Shown here: positions 51,927 to 62,210 of the stretch, piece by piece
Position numbering within the stretch: the first letter of the stretch is position 1
Layout of the letters: every line of letters starts with the position of its first letter
Source of the DNA: Argyresthia goedartella
Lineage: Eukaryota > Arthropoda > Insecta > Lepidoptera > Argyresthiidae
Direction: 5' to 3'
DNA: 64,000 bases
NCBI GenBank assembly: GCA_949825045.1
Contig: OX463832.1
Location: 24,856,552 to 24,920,551, forward strand
Program-made: the position numbers and the translations under genes
Notes under the pieces: generated by a model
What the model was told of the DNA's origin: nothing
Databases searched by the model: none
The model's input: only the letters and a program-made list of their open reading frames with translations

Positions 51927-52541
51927 TTTGGTAGCAGAGCGTGGTTTCCTGAGATTTGCAGCCGTCAAGGGCTCCAGGAACGCACGATTTGGGACTATCA
52001 ATCTGTAGGTATAGGCGGTTACTAGGTAACTTGGTTGTGTTCCTATATCCACATAGATTGGTAGTATTGTAAGCTATAAGTCTATTGCTGGTAGTAGACA
52101 GACAGATATTACAGTTTTCCCTAAATGACCAGTTGTACTGAGATGTGACTCAGAATAGTAGGTACTCAACTTAGGTACATTGTAGGTGAATTGAAATTTG
52201 CATTGAAGTACCAGTTAGTCAATCTATTAGTGGTCTAGTAATGCTAATGAATGTTTCGGTTAACATAGGTAGTTACATCTATTGATAGCAGGCTATTACA
52301 TTGTTTTCAGTTTATAGCAATTTATAACTTGAACTAATATTGACTATCTGTGTGTGTTATAATGATAAAGGGAAACTAAATTGTATTTACAGAATTTATA
52401 TAGATATAAAACTCGGTTCCTATTGTTTAAGGAAAACAACATTGTTTAAGTTGTGGTTTAGGGTTCCCTCGTTTGGGTTGTAGACTGGAGGGTCCAATAA
52501 AATTGAGTTACTGCAAATTGTGAGTAAGTATCGTTCCGATC
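51927..52541 (+). other. 5' leader of the BEL element
   Basis: The primer-binding site TGGTAGCAGAGCGTGG starts at 51929. The remaining 600 bp before gag are untranslated and have no other feature I can name. Confidence 0.75.
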
Positions 52542-53909
52542 ATGTCGTTATCTGAAATCCAGAAGGGTGTTTCTAAGGAACTCAGATGGTTTTCCTCCGC
52601 ACACGGTCTGATAGACCGTTTAGATAGGCATGATGTGGTATTGGAGCGGTCTATGGACGTTAAGGAACGTTACAATAGGGTGCTCGAATTGTCCGCGCAG
52701 GCGGAATCAGTTGATGGTTGCGCACCTGACAGGCTGTCACGGTTGCTAGGGGATGTCGACCAATGTATGGAGATGGCAGCTGCTATCACGCAGAAGGCTG
52801 CGGACATACGTAGACAGCGCGAGTCCAGCCATGGTGGTGACATTGAAGCACCCCTGCCGCTTCAGGGTTCGGGGTCCAGGTTACCTGCCATAACTATGCC
52901 CACTTTTGACGGAGTGTCCGGTGAATGGATGAGCTTCATCAATCTGTTCGACAGTTTGGTGCACATGCGATCGGACATTACCAAGTCTGTCAAGATGGCT
53001 CAGCTGGTGGCAGCATTGAGGGGTGAGCCTAGGGAGCTGGTCGCTCATTTGACAGTTACGGAGGGTAACTATGAAACGGCCAGGCAATTGTTGGTCAGAC
53101 GTTACCATAACAAACGGAGGTTGGCCGATGCCCAACTGAACCGTTTGTTTAGTATCCCGGTTGTGAACAAGGTCGGGGCCATACAGACGGAGGTTTTGAA
53201 CCCATTGTTGTCCGTCACCAAGGCTCTAGAGAATCTTGGACTTCCGGTTGGTGAATGGTCGTACCTACTGTTGTACATTGTACTTTCCCGCCTAACCGCT
53301 GACGTGCAGACTCGTTTCGAACAGTCTCACGGGAGGTCGGCCGAGGACCTGCCCGCCTTCTCCGACTTGGTCGGATTCTTGGAAGAGGAGGCTCGACGGG
53401 CAGAGAATTTTGGGTTGACGGTCACCCATCCTTCGGAGCCACAGAGAGCTGCCGGGAGCGCTGTGAGTAGGGGCCCTCCGACGAGGAAGGACCGCACCAA
53501 CCGGCAGTCGTATGGGACTGTGAGTGCATTGACCCCACATAGTGAGACCTGCCCATGTTGTAGGCAGATTGGCCATGCTGTGGCCAATTGCAATAAGTTC
53601 GGGGAACTTAGGGTTCAGGGACGGCGCCGGATGGCCAAACAGCGGAGCTGGTGTTTCCTGTGCCTCGGGCCACACATGGCTAGGTACTGCACGCGCACAA
53701 AAATGTGCGGATATTGTGGTGGGGCCCACAACAATCTGTTGTGCATGAACCGGTCCGGCCAACAGCCACCACAGGGCCGTACCCAGGGTGACACGGCATG
53801 GGGCCCTGAGAATTCGTTTGCGACTCGGAGCGCAACTCAGGGGCCAATGTCCCCACGTGCACAGGGCGGTACTAGGGTGCACTCAGGGTCATCACATGGG
53901 GGGCCCTGA
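52542..53909 (+). CDS. gag: BEL Gag-like protein
   Basis: The ATG at 52542 opens 455 codons. Residues 1-90 are helical. The central capsid-like domain (LPAITMPTFDGVSGEWMSFI, then VAALRGEPRELVAHL and ARQLLVRRYHNKRRL) is the domain typical of BEL/Pao Gag. Three zinc knuckles follow: CCRQIGHAVANC, CFLCLGPHMARYC and CGYCGGAHNNLLC. The frame stops at 53907-53909 within a repeat whose G-run is two bases longer than in the first unit, so Gag is cut off from pol. It would form the particle. Confidence 0.88.
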   Translation: MSLSEIQKGVSKELRWFSSAHGLIDRLDRHDVVLERSMDVKERYNRVLELSAQAESVDGCAPDRLSRLLGDVDQCMEMAAAITQKAADIRRQRESSHGGDIEAPLPLQGSGSRLPAITMPTFDGVSGEWMSFINLFDSLVHMRSDITKSVKMAQLVAALRGEPRELVAHLTVTEGNYETARQLLVRRYHNKRRLADAQLNRLFSIPVVNKVGAIQTEVLNPLLSVTKALENLGLPVGEWSYLLLYIVLSRLTADVQTRFEQSHGRSAEDLPAFSDLVGFLEEEARRAENFGLTVTHPSEPQRAAGSAVSRGPPTRKDRTNRQSYGTVSALTPHSETCPCCRQIGHAVANCNKFGELRVQGRRRMAKQRSWCFLCLGPHMARYCTRTKMCGYCGGAHNNLLCMNRSGQQPPQGRTQGDTAWGPENSFATRSATQGPMSPRAQGGTRVHSGSSHGGP

Positions 53910-54060
53910 GTTTTCGGTTGCGACTCAGCATCCGACTCAGCGGGCAATGGGGCCACAAGCACGCAGCCACCCAGGGGTGCAGGGCCGCACTCAGGGTCAT
54001 CACATGGGGGGCCCTGAGTTTTCGGTTGCGACTCAGCATCCGACTCAGCGGGACATAGGG
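53770..54060 (+). repeat. 108-bp tandem repeat between gag and pol
   Basis: Two near-identical units start at 53881 and 53989 (ACTCAGGGTCATCACATGGG). A degenerate third unit precedes them at about 53770. In the first unit the G-run before CCCTGAG is four long, in the later two it is six. The unit is a multiple of three, but the run change shifts the frame. The segment encodes low-complexity sequence. Confidence 0.85.
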
Positions 54061-54375
54061 TGTGTTCAGCGGGCCGTAACGGGCGGGTGGCATGGGACAC
54101 CTTCGAGCTAAGCGGATGCGGTTCGGACGCCGCCTCAGTTGTCGCCCCGCTCGTCGCCTCGTCCTCGTCGGTCGCATGTGATGTCCCCCCCGCTCACGGA
54201 GCGGCCACGGTTGAATTCACGCCCATCCCCCTTCGGGGGGCGTCGTAGGGTGGCAATGGAACCGGCGCGTGGGCCATTTGTACAATGGGACCCTCTGGCG
54301 TATAGCTGCCTACCTGATCGGTTACAGGCACAGTGGGGCCCCGGGGGTCCTCGCTAGGAATTTGCGGCCCAACCA

Positions 54376-57300
54376 TTGGTTGCCCCCCAACCGGAGACGG
54401 TGGTGTTACCGATCGCCTCTGTGCTTGTTTGGGATTTGGCGGGCAACCCAACATACGTTCGCGCCCTATTAGATTCTGGAGCTCAGGGCTGCATTGTGTC
54501 GAACGATTTAGCAAAATGGTTGGGCCTCAAGGTAAATAGGTATAATAAATCAATACGGGGCGTGGGGAATGTTACGGTTACGAATGTAGTTGGTCAATCG
54601 GTGATCACGTTCTCTCCACGTTATGACATTTTGACAAAAACATCCGTGCAAGCTTTAGTAATGACGCATGTCATGGGCAGACACCCCTTGGTGAAGTTGA
54701 ATCCGGCCGTTCGATTCCTGACATCAGGACTCAAGTTGGCGGATCCCGATTTTGACACTCCAGCCCCGGTCGACCTGCTACTGGGAGCAGACGTTCTGGG
54801 TAGGTTTCTGTTGTCGGATCGGCGAGTTCTTCAGCCGAACGGGTTGATTGCTGTGGATACTAAGTTTGGTCACGTGATCATGGGTCCGGCATTGCCAATG
54901 GTTAGGCCTGCCGAGTCAGATGGCATACTTATTGGCTCAGCGTTGTCAGACGCTATCCAACGTTTCTGGGAGATAGAGGAACCTCCCACCGTTCGTCGAG
55001 TCGACGCAGACGAAGAAGAGTGCGAGTTGTTTTACCAGAATAGTACTGGTCGCCTTCGTTCTGGTCGTTTTGTAACCCGACTGCCTTTCAGGGCCGATCG
55101 ACCGCCACTAGGAGAATCTAGGAAGATGGCTGAGACGAGATTGATGTCGATGGAGCGTAGGATGACAAGGGACGCCGTATTTAAACAAAAATATGTTGAT
55201 TTCATGAGGGAGTATGAGTCGTTAGGACACATGTCGGTATCGGGTGTGGACTGGAGATCTGAGGATCATTGTTTCCTTCCACACCATGCCGTCCTACGAA
55301 CCCCTACCGGCAAGATTCGAGTTGTTTTTGATGGGTCAGCACCTACCTCGAACGGGATGTCCCTGAATCAGTGTCTACATTCGGGACCCAAGTTGAGTCG
55401 TGATATTTCGGATATTCTCACGAGCTTTCGGAGGCACCAGATTGTATTTGTCGCAGACATTCGGATGATGTTTAGGCAAACGGTAATTCATCCGGCTGAC
55501 AGAAGGTATCAGTTGATACTGTGGCGTGAGTCCACGGCCGAGCCAGTCAAGGTCTATGAGTTAAACACGAACACGTATGGGTTACGGTCTAGCCCGTATT
55601 TGGCGATGCGTACCCTGCGGGAGTTGGCGTCGCGTGACCGTGTGAGCTATCCTAGAGCCGCCGCTATCCTGGAGCAAGATTTGTACGTCGATGACGTCTG
55701 CACAGGGGCAGCCAGTGTAGAGGAAGCTCTGGACCGACGTGACGAGCTCATTCAATTGCTGGAACGAGGCGGCTATGAACTACGCAAGTGGATGTCCAAC
55801 TCCCCTGGGTTGATGGCTGGTCTCCCAGATGAGTTTCAACAAGACCCGCACGTTTTTGAGAATCCTGACAACCCTAACATGTTGTCAGTGCTTGGAATTC
55901 AGTACCGGCCCGTCCATGATGAGTTTACCTATCGGGTGGTTTTAGAAACACCGAAGGCCTGGACGAAGCGGTCAGTACTGTCAACGATTGCGAGAACGTT
56001 CGACCCGAATGGATGGATTTCTCCAGTCACCTTTGCTCTCAAATGTTTTATGCAAAGGCTATGGGCGGCTCAGTTGACCTGGGACACCCACCTCTCAGGT
56101 GATTTGTTGACTGATTGGACGCGAATGTTCACCTCGCAATCGGACATAAATAATGTATCGCTGCCGAGGAAATTGGTCCCTGCTGGGGATTACAGGGCAA
56201 CCCTTCACGGGTTTTGTGATGCCTCTGAACGAGGGTTTGCGGCAGCGGTTTATTTGCGAACCGTCACCTCCACCGGGGAGGTCGACGTGCGTTTCGTTTT
56301 GGCAAAAAGCAAGGTAGCGCCTATTCGGACAAGGATGACGATTCCAAAACTGGAACTGTCCGGGGCTGCTCTTTTGACCAAACTTTTGAATCACACTCTA
56401 ACAGTGTTGCGTGGGTCAGTGGTTTTGGAGGATACGGTGTACGCGTGGACGGACAGCCAGATTGTTTTGTGCTGGCTGAAGGCTTCGGTCCATAACTTAG
56501 AGGTTTTTGTTGCGAACCGTGTCTCCCAGATTGTGTCGTCTGAGGTCCCACTGACCTGGAGACATGTACCAGGAGAATTGAACCCGTCTGATTGTGCATC
56601 CAGGGGATGTCGGGCTCCTGAACTCGTTAGACACCATTTGTGGTGGGGACCACCCTGGCTTGCCAAGAGAGAATCGGACTGGCCCCACAGCCATGCAGTA
56701 GTATCTTCGGATTATGGCCCCAGAGCGGCCGTGCATGTTACCCAGAAGGCTGAGGACCCTGACGCCGGGTTTCTGCTGGACCGGTATAGCTCACTTGACA
56801 AGTTGATAAACGTGTCCACTTGGATTAGGAGATTCGCTCGAAATTGTCGTACTCCTCGCGATCAGCGAACGTTGAACCCTATTCTGACTCCGGCAGAGCG
56901 AAACGAGTCGCTGTTGAATTTGGTCCGGTTGGTACAGTCCTCGAAGTTTGGGGCAGAATTGGAGATTATACGAAGTGGACGTTCGAAATTGAAGGGAGCC
57001 GTCGCGCGTCTCAACCCCTTTGTTGATTCGACCGGGTTACTTCGGGTAGGAGGAAGATTGCGCAATGCGAATCTGTCGTATTCGGCTCGTCACCCACTTC
57101 TGCTCCCCAAGGGGGGACAGTTAGTTGAATTGCTGGTGACTGATCGTCATATTAAAAACGCGCATGCCGGCTGTAACGCGTTGTTGGCCACGCTTCAGCG
57201 GGAGTTTTGGATCTTATCTGCCCGCCGTGTCATACGGAACATCGTGTTTCGGTGCATGCCTTGTTATCGACTTAAGGCTGCCACGATGCAACCTCTCATG

Positions 57301-57963
57301 GGGGACTTGCCCCCTGATCGTGTGAATGAGGTCAGACCGTTTTCAGGTGTTGGTACGGATTTTGCAGGACCGTTTATGGTGAAGAGTTCACGATTGCGTA
57401 CCGCTAAGCAATACAAGGCGTACCTGTGTGTGTTTGTTTGTTTATCCACCAAGGCGGTACATCTCGAGCTCGTTGCTGATCTCTCGACAGAGGCTTTCAT
57501 TGCTTGTTTGGATAGGTTTGTTTCTCGAAGGGGACTTCCAACTTTGATCCGCTCTGATAACGGCACTAACTACGTCGGTGCGGAACGATACTTACGAGAG
57601 ATAGTCAACTTTTTGAATGTAAATAAAGTGGATATTGGAACGGCCCTCTCCCGTCGGGGTATACAGTGGACCTTCAGCCCACCGATTTGCCCCCACTGGG
57701 GTGGGATTTTTGAGGCCGTAGTTAAGTCAGCTAAGACGCACTTGGGGCGTATAGTAGGTCAGACCGCGCTGACTTTTGAGGAGCTCGCGACATTGTTTTG
57801 TAAGATCGAGGCCGTTCTCAATTCGCGACCGTTGTGTCCGCTCAGCTCGGATCCAAATGACCTGGAGGCTCTGACCCCAGGCCATTTCTTGATAGGACAG
57901 CCACTTAACGCGTTGCCCGAGCACCCCTTCGAGGGAGGGAAATTGTATCGGTTGTCAAGGTAA
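54376..57963 (+). pseudogene. pol: BEL Pol: protease, reverse transcriptase, RNase H, integrase
   Basis: An 1195-codon frame with no ATG at its start, in a different frame from gag. Protease: [13 protein letters not shown] with Asp-Ser-Gly. Reverse transcriptase: [21 protein letters not shown], and [10 protein letters not shown] with the YVDD box. RNase [32 protein letters not shown] and [12 protein letters not shown]. Integrase: zinc-binding [13 protein letters not shown] and CMPCYRLKA, then [18 protein letters not shown] and a PHWGGIFEA Glu motif. Catalytic residues are all present. The frame ends at TAA 57961-57963, before the integrase end, which continues in frame. Confidence 0.9.
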
Positions 57964-58248
57964 CAGATGTTGCAGCAGTTTACTCAGAATTTCTGGAAGC
58001 GTTGGTCGCTCGAGTATCTGCATATCTTACAACAGCGCCTTAAGTGGACTGACAAAACCAGCCCCCCTAGTGTTGGTGACCTCGTTCTGGTTAAGGATGC
58101 TAACCTACCGCCACTACGTTGGCGCAGGGGGCGCATTGTTAACTTGTTCCCTGGCAAGGACGGGACCCCCCGGTCTGCAGAGGTTCTAGTAGGAGGCTCG
58201 GTTCTAAAACGAGCGGTAGCAACGTTGTCTCGGCTGCCCGTAGATTAG
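57964..58248 (+). pseudogene. BEL integrase C-terminal part, after an in-frame TAA
   Basis: Immediately after the TAA the same frame runs 94 codons to TAG 58246-58248. It encodes FWKRWSLEYLHILQQR and GDLVLVKDANLPPLRWRRGRIV, the conserved end of BEL/Pao polyproteins. The stop is thus a nonsense codon inside one original frame. Polypurine sequence (GGGACAGG, GGGCGGGTGAT) follows before the right LTR. Confidence 0.88.
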
Positions 58249-58280
58249 GGGACAGGTGGGTGCCTGTCCGGGCGGGTGAT

Positions 58281-58634
58281 TGTTCGATTCCAAATCGATA
58301 TTCGATCGATGGTTTCGGAACGGCCATTTTGAATTTGACGTTGCTGCCAACCTAGCAGTTTTTGACAACTGACAGACGAAAGCCCTCGCAATGTAAACGC
58401 GCTTTGGTTAGGGTATTGAAATTAAATCGCAAGCCATCTGGAATGTATTCGGGTTTCCCTCAGGATTGTCTAAATAGCTGAGTGTGTTGTGGTTCCCCGA
58501 ACCAGATAAAGTTCGCATTTACGTGGCCGATTGGTTTTCCCACGTAACATAACCTGTGTTGGAACACTGTGCTCATCGAAGCTGGCCTGCCAGTCATACC
58601 TGGTTGGCTGAAGAACCTGTCTACCAAGAAGAGC
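58281..58634 (+). repeat. 3' LTR of the BEL element, first part
   Basis: It equals left LTR 51383-51736 with no difference I can see, ending at AAGAAGAGC where the LINE is inserted. Confidence 0.93.
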
Positions 58635-59734
58635 AGTAGTAACTGCTCCGACACTGGCATTACTGGAGACGAAGCTTAATGCAACCGCCTACCGCATGTG
58701 CCTTTGGTTCCGCCATAATGGTCTGCTACTGAATACAACAAAGACACAATTCGTTCAGTTTGATCTATCTGGGCGTAGAAGACCTAAATTAGCAGTCGTC
58801 GTGGACGGATCTCAAATTGAGCAAGCCCACACTGCCGCGTTTCTGGGCTTTCAGGTGGATCAGGCGTTAACCTGGGACGCGCACATAAATAAGTTATGCA
58901 GCAGACTGGCGAGCGCATGTTTCGCCTTAAGTCGGCTCTCATCAACACTCCCTGCAGAGTCGCTGCGGGCGTGCTACTTCGCGTCGGTGCACTCGCTGCT
59001 GCAGTACGGCGTGGAGCTGTGGGGGCGCGCGGCGCAGTGGCACCGCGTGTTTGTCCTGCAGAAGCGCGCCGTGCGGTTGCTGGCGCGGGTACCGACTGAC
59101 GAGTCAGCCAGACCGCACTTTAAACAACTTAAGATTCTCACACTGCCTAGCCTACTCATTCTCCAAGTGGCCACGTATGTGCGAGAGAATATTCACCTAT
59201 ACAAACGACTTGGAGAAAGGCATAGGTACGAAACGCGCAACTACCAACAAATTAGCTACAATCGCGCACAAACTGGAAAAAACTAGAAAAACAATCCACG
59301 CTATGGGTCCGGTAGTGTACAACAAGCTACCTGGAGCTATCACTGATGCTCCGAGTGTGTCCATCTTTAAATGTAAATTAAAAACATGGCTTATTGAGAA
59401 GTCCCTGTACAGCTATGATGAGTTTTTAGCATTAGGTATGTAACTAGTGAACTAGTCACATAATTTGACATTATAATTTACAATTACCATTGACATTATT
59501 ATTTACAGTTTGATTTTTTTTTTTTTTTTTCTGTAACATATACTGACTTATTTAATTTACTGCGTGTAAGTTATTTTAAAATTGTTAGCAATTGCTTATT
59601 ATAGTATAGACATGAGTAATATAAACATCCCTATGTACCAATTTATACTAGGTACATAACATTGAATTATGATTTATGTCATGACGTGTAATGAATATTA
59701 TCAATAAATGATGTCTATGTCTATGTCTATGTCT
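58635..59734 (+). mobile_element. LINE fragment inserted in the BEL right LTR
   Basis: This is a 1.1 kb, 5'-truncated LINE related to family C. Its tail ATAAATGATGTCTATGTCTA (TCTATG repeats) ends at 59734. AGAGC at 58630-58634 is repeated at 59735-59739, the target duplication. The left LTR contains the site once, uninterrupted (51732-51736), which proves the insertion. Confidence 0.95.
58663..59443 (+). pseudogene. LINE reverse transcriptase C-terminal domain (truncated)
   Basis: The frame starting before 58696 encodes FRHNGLLLNTTKTQFVQF, AAFLGFQVDQALTWDAHI, YGVELWGRAAQWHRV and LQKRAVRLLARV, the part after the catalytic box. It shifts near 59250, and the other frame to 59441-59443 encodes MGPVVYNKLPGAITDAPS and the end KSLYSYDEF. 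Compared with LINE C the wording is similar but distinct. The polymerase box is missing through truncation. Confidence 0.88.
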
Positions 59735-59739
59735 AGAGC

Positions 59740-59929
59740 CTAGGGTGCACCCGGGCCTTGCAGAGAGACAGGAGGTTGACGGGACCGAAGCACAGACCAG
59801 GTTAGATCGACTCCATTTACATTAGCTCGGTGAATCGCCGACGTTCACACTTCTTGGCAACTGATCGCTACGCTACCTCGTAGCTGATGGGCCCCTACGA
59901 GGTCATTAGGTGCTGAGAAGCCTGAAAAT
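59740..59929 (+). repeat. 3' LTR of the BEL element, second part
   Basis: It equals left LTR 51737-51926 with no visible difference, from CTAGGGTGCACCCGG to GAAAAT. Confidence 0.93.
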
Positions 59930-62210
59930 AAAAGTTTTCATTTCGTTTTTCATAGTAACATACATGAATACTTATAGGCGAGTTTTAAGAACAGAGAAAA
60001 GGAATAATGTTAACAATGAACTGAGGAAAACTAACTACTCTTCAAAATCTACATGGAATATTGTGAATCGCCATAGAAATAAATCAAAACATAATAATAA
60101 TAATAATAATAAAGAGCTGCTTCTAAAAGCTGATGACCAAATAATAGACAAACCTGAGGATATTGCGGATACCTTTTTCAAAGAAATTTGATAAATCAAA
60201 TAAGAATAATACAGTGAATGCTAGCACGACGTTGAATTACTTGTATGAGAATACAGATAGAGTTAATGAAAATTTCGTCATAAATATTGTGAAGTCAAAT
60301 CAAGTCAAAGTACTTTATTACTTTAGATATTTACATATACTTAGCAAACGTCATTTTTTGCCTCTTCTCTACATTGGACCACTGTGGGAAAAGAAGAGCG
60401 AAGAAACTCCCACAGATTGATTTTTAGATCTCTTTTAAAAATTGGTTGTGCTTAACTATTACAAATATAACTATTATGAAAAATTTAATTATTATGATTA
60501 ATAAGCAGGAATAAATAATTACAAAATTATTATCAGCAAGGTCTGTGTTGAGCTAGAATAACCCCATACAATCCTGTCATTTAAGTAATCTTGAACATTG
60601 TAAAATCCCTTTTTCGACAAAGTCGCTTTAACATGCTTTTTAAATTGCTCAAATGGCAAGTGTGGCAAGGTGACTGCCTATGATATCACTAAAATTGTTT
60701 ACAAGATGCAGGCCAAAAATTCATGAGGAGTACATGAATTGCCAATAATATTGATATCTTGGCCCATCCTCCAGCAGCTTTTTATAATATAAAAACATTT
60801 CTGTTTTGAAACTAGTACGTTTCCTGACCAACTAAAGATTGCTAGGATTTTACCAATATTTTAAAAGGGTTCGAAAACTGATTCTGATAATTACAGGCCA
60901 ATATCTTTATTACCAATTTTATCAAAGACTTTTGAAAAGTTGTTTAAGAATGCTCTAGTTGTACACTTAAATAAGAACAAAGTTCTTAGCGCAAGGCAAT
61001 TTGGTTATAGGACAGGCGTTAGTACAGCAGCTGCAATAGAAGCACTAGGTACTTAATGATTTCCTTACAAACCTGGATAGAAAACAGAAAGTTGCAGCTT
61101 TATTTTTAGATTTAAGTGCAGCATTTGATACTGTTGATCATGAACTTCACATTAAGAAATCAGAACACTATGGCGTAAGAGGACAGACATTAAAACGAAT
61201 TCGAAGTCAGATCAATTAGTAAAATGAAAGAACAAGTAGCTTATTAGCTTAGTTAAAATAAGAAGTGGTGTACCGCAAGGATCAATACTGGGACCCATCT
61301 TCTTTGTGGTTTTTATAAACGATTTGGTTAATGCTTTCATCAATAACTCAACAGACACTAATTTGGTCCTATTTGCTGATGATACTAATGCAATAACTTC
61401 GGCAACCATATAGTCGATCGTAATAGAAGAGTAAATTTTGTGCTGGCTTGTTTCAAGGATTGGTTCTTGCACAATAATTTAGAATTAAACGGCGCAAAAA
61501 GCAATTTTTTTTTTAAAACAACCGCAAGAAACATTGACACCTTGAACATAGTTTATTATAATGAGAAAGTTAATGTCGTCAAGTCAGTAAAGTTTTTAGG
61601 GGTGATTGATGAAAATCTTAACTGGAAGGAGGAGGTGGAAGCGATAGTGAAATCCATTAGTACTGCTTGTTTTGCTATGAAGAGCTTAAGGGTTGAGGTC
61701 TCTCAAGACCACATCAGAGCAGTGTATTTTGCATAAGTAGAATCTAAGTTAAGATACAGTATTAAATTTTGGGATAACAGCTATCAACGCAATAGTGCCT
61801 TTAGGATTCAAAATAGAGCAATCAAGCAATCATTGTATTAGCTAGAGTTCCTCAGTGGATCTAATGTAAAGAATACTTATTGAAGTTTGGTGTATTAACT
61901 ATCCCTAGTCTCTACATACTTATACTACTGTCTATAATGAGTAAACACCTGAGTGACCTAGAAGGTCCGTTGCAGAAGTGTTTAAGAAACACTTCCAGGA
62001 GGCAGGACATTAAAATTGAGACAATTCAACATTGCCAGGCAAAATGTTCTTTATCAGTCCATAAAATTGTTTATTTCAGTACCGAAAAATTTGAAAATAA
62101 TTGATAAAACGAAGATATTTGAAGGAAAACTTAAAAATATTTTATGGAAAAGTCTTTTTAAGACATTAATGAATTTTATGCTGAAAGAAAATGTTAGAAA
62201 GGTTTGAACT
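59930..62210 (+). pseudogene. LINE family E linker and reverse transcriptase
   Basis: The pieces in order: TYRRVLRTEKRNNVNNELR linker (59960-60180), DNYRPISLLPILSKTFEKLF (about 60890-60955), FLDLSAAFDTVDHEL (about 61105-61150), SGVPQGSILGPIFFVVFINDLV (about 61265-61325), LVLFADDTNAI (about 61365-61395), FKDWFLHNNLELNGAKSNFF (61440-61520), and the C-terminal domain to about 62210. The catalytic box is kept, but at least six stops or shifts are present. A LINE A copy interrupts it at 60295-60658. An (AAT)n run lies at 60090-60111. Confidence 0.85.
60295..60658 (-). mobile_element. LINE A 3' fragment inserted in LINE E
   Basis: A TCAAATCAAGTCAAAGTAC tail and the TTTATTACTTTAGATATTTA block identify the family. 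The copy is about 365 bp and ends at CTCAAATGGCAA, nearly the same length as the copy at 20937-21309. AAGT on both sides (about 60290 and 60658) may be the target duplication. LINE E coding sequence resumes directly after it. Confidence 0.88.

Larger units (their letters stand above)
51383..59929 (+). mobile_element. BEL/Pao LTR retrotransposon, with a LINE inserted in its right LTR
   Basis: The left LTR is 51383-51926. The right LTR is split into 58281-58634 and 59740-59929 by a LINE fragment. The two LTRs are the same length (544 bp) and I see no difference between them. Next to the left LTR is TGGTAGCAGAGCGTGG, the primer-binding site type of BEL elements. Gag (52542-53909) and pol (54376-57963, continuing to 58248) follow. 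Flanking sequences (GTAGGC on the left, AAAAGT on the right) show no target duplication. Frame breaks between gag and pol and a TAA in integrase make it defective. Confidence 0.95.

Noticed and set aside
53292..53882. Minus-strand frames of up to 196 codons opposite BEL gag
   Set aside because: The region is GC-rich and few stops occur by chance. The plus-strand frame has capsid and zinc-knuckle motifs.
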